DNA from: Clostridiales bacterium
GTDB lineage: Bacteria > Bacillota > Clostridia > Oscillospirales > Acutalibacteraceae
NCBI GenBank assembly: GCA_021202245.1
Contig: JAJQDK010000009.1
Location: 1 to 5,503 of the forward strand
Length of the DNA: 5,503 nucleotides
Direction: 5' to 3'
Position 1 is the first letter of the stretch. Each line of letters starts with the position of its first letter. Made by a program: the position numbers and the translations under genes. Positions 5,263 to 5,503 of this stretch are shown here, piece after piece. The notes beneath the pieces were generated by a model that saw nothing but the letters and a program-made list of their open reading frames with translations, made no database searches and was not told where the DNA came from.

Positions 5263-5503
5263 ATGTCTGATAAAAAGCTGCTGACTAAAGCGGTAATCAT
5301 AGGCACTGCCTGCGGACTTCTTGTGTGCGTTATTCTGCTTTGCGTCTGCTCTGCGGTTATGCTGACTTCCGGCCTGCTGCCTGCCGAAGTAACCGATTAT
5401 ATGATGCTTGCTGTAGTATTTTTCGGGGCGTTATCGGGTGCTTTTATAACCGCAAGAATTACAAAGTCAGCCGGTCTGATTGTGGGATTATTGACGAGAT
5501 TTG
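5263..5503 (+). CDS. Small multi-pass membrane protein, partial (TIGR04086-like)
   Basis: Eighty codons are visible before the window ends; the 3' end is missing. After a short Lys-rich N-terminus (MSDKKLLTKA) come a hydrophobic helix (about 11-36, rich in Cys), a short loop around LLPAEVTD (38-45), a second helix (about 46-63) containing FFGALSGAF, and the start of a third (70-78). The arrangement and the position just after yajC resemble the TIGR04086 family of clostridial membrane proteins of unknown function, typically about 120 aa. This assignment is from memory of the family and not certain. The ATG at 5263 is the first usable start. It is preceded by a G-run 6 nt upstream (5250-5256) that is buried in the hairpin described at 5198-5262. 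No separate promoter with good spacing was found, so expression probably depends on readthrough from yajC. Confidence 0.75.
   Translation, partial: MSDKKLLTKAVIIGTACGLLVCVILLCVCSAVMLTSGLLPAEVTDYMMLAVVFFGALSGAFITARITKSAGLIVGLLTRF

Overview
The window looks like ordinary chromosome from a Gram-positive anaerobe of the class Clostridia, probably a gut Ruminococcaceae/Oscillospiraceae-type organism. The reasons are strong GGAGG-type ribosome binding sites, TTGACA/TATAAT-like promoters, the gene order queA-tgt-yajC followed by a small membrane protein, and an aspartate-semialdehyde dehydrogenase of the archaeal/fungal type, which some Firmicutes carry. The placement is an inference from family resemblance; no rRNA or species marker is present. 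I see no mobile-element genes, CRISPR array, tRNA or rRNA.

Left part, minus strand (88-2090): asd and dapA form a two-gene operon read right to left, separated by 14 bp. Together they carry out the two steps from aspartyl phosphate to the diaminopimelate/lysine branch. Two promoter candidates and a foldable leader lie upstream of asd. Positions 1-87, downstream of dapA, hold two hairpins and no gene.

Divergent intergenic region (2091-2423, 333 bp): it has no gene. On the minus strand it holds the asd promoters and leader. On the plus strand it holds a possible queA -10 box, a terminator-like GC-rich hairpin with a short U-rich tail, and a second hairpin just before the queA ribosome binding site.

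Middle, plus strand (2424-4590): queA and tgt lie 10 bp apart. Both encode enzymes of queuosine modification of tRNA wobble position 34. Tgt has the zinc ligands, the nucleophilic aspartate and the substrate-recognition residues, but the conserved Asp of the DSGGFQ motif is Ala.

Right part, plus strand (4591-5503): an 83-nt foldable element overlaps the tgt stop codon. It is followed by a good promoter and yajC (accessory subunit of the Sec translocon). A long terminator-type hairpin then runs directly into the ribosome binding site and start codon of a small multi-pass membrane protein, which is cut by the window end.

I found no undescribed multi-gene system. The points most worth checking are the Tgt active-site substitution, the hairpin that overlaps the last gene's translation start, and the unassigned structured RNA leaders or spacers.
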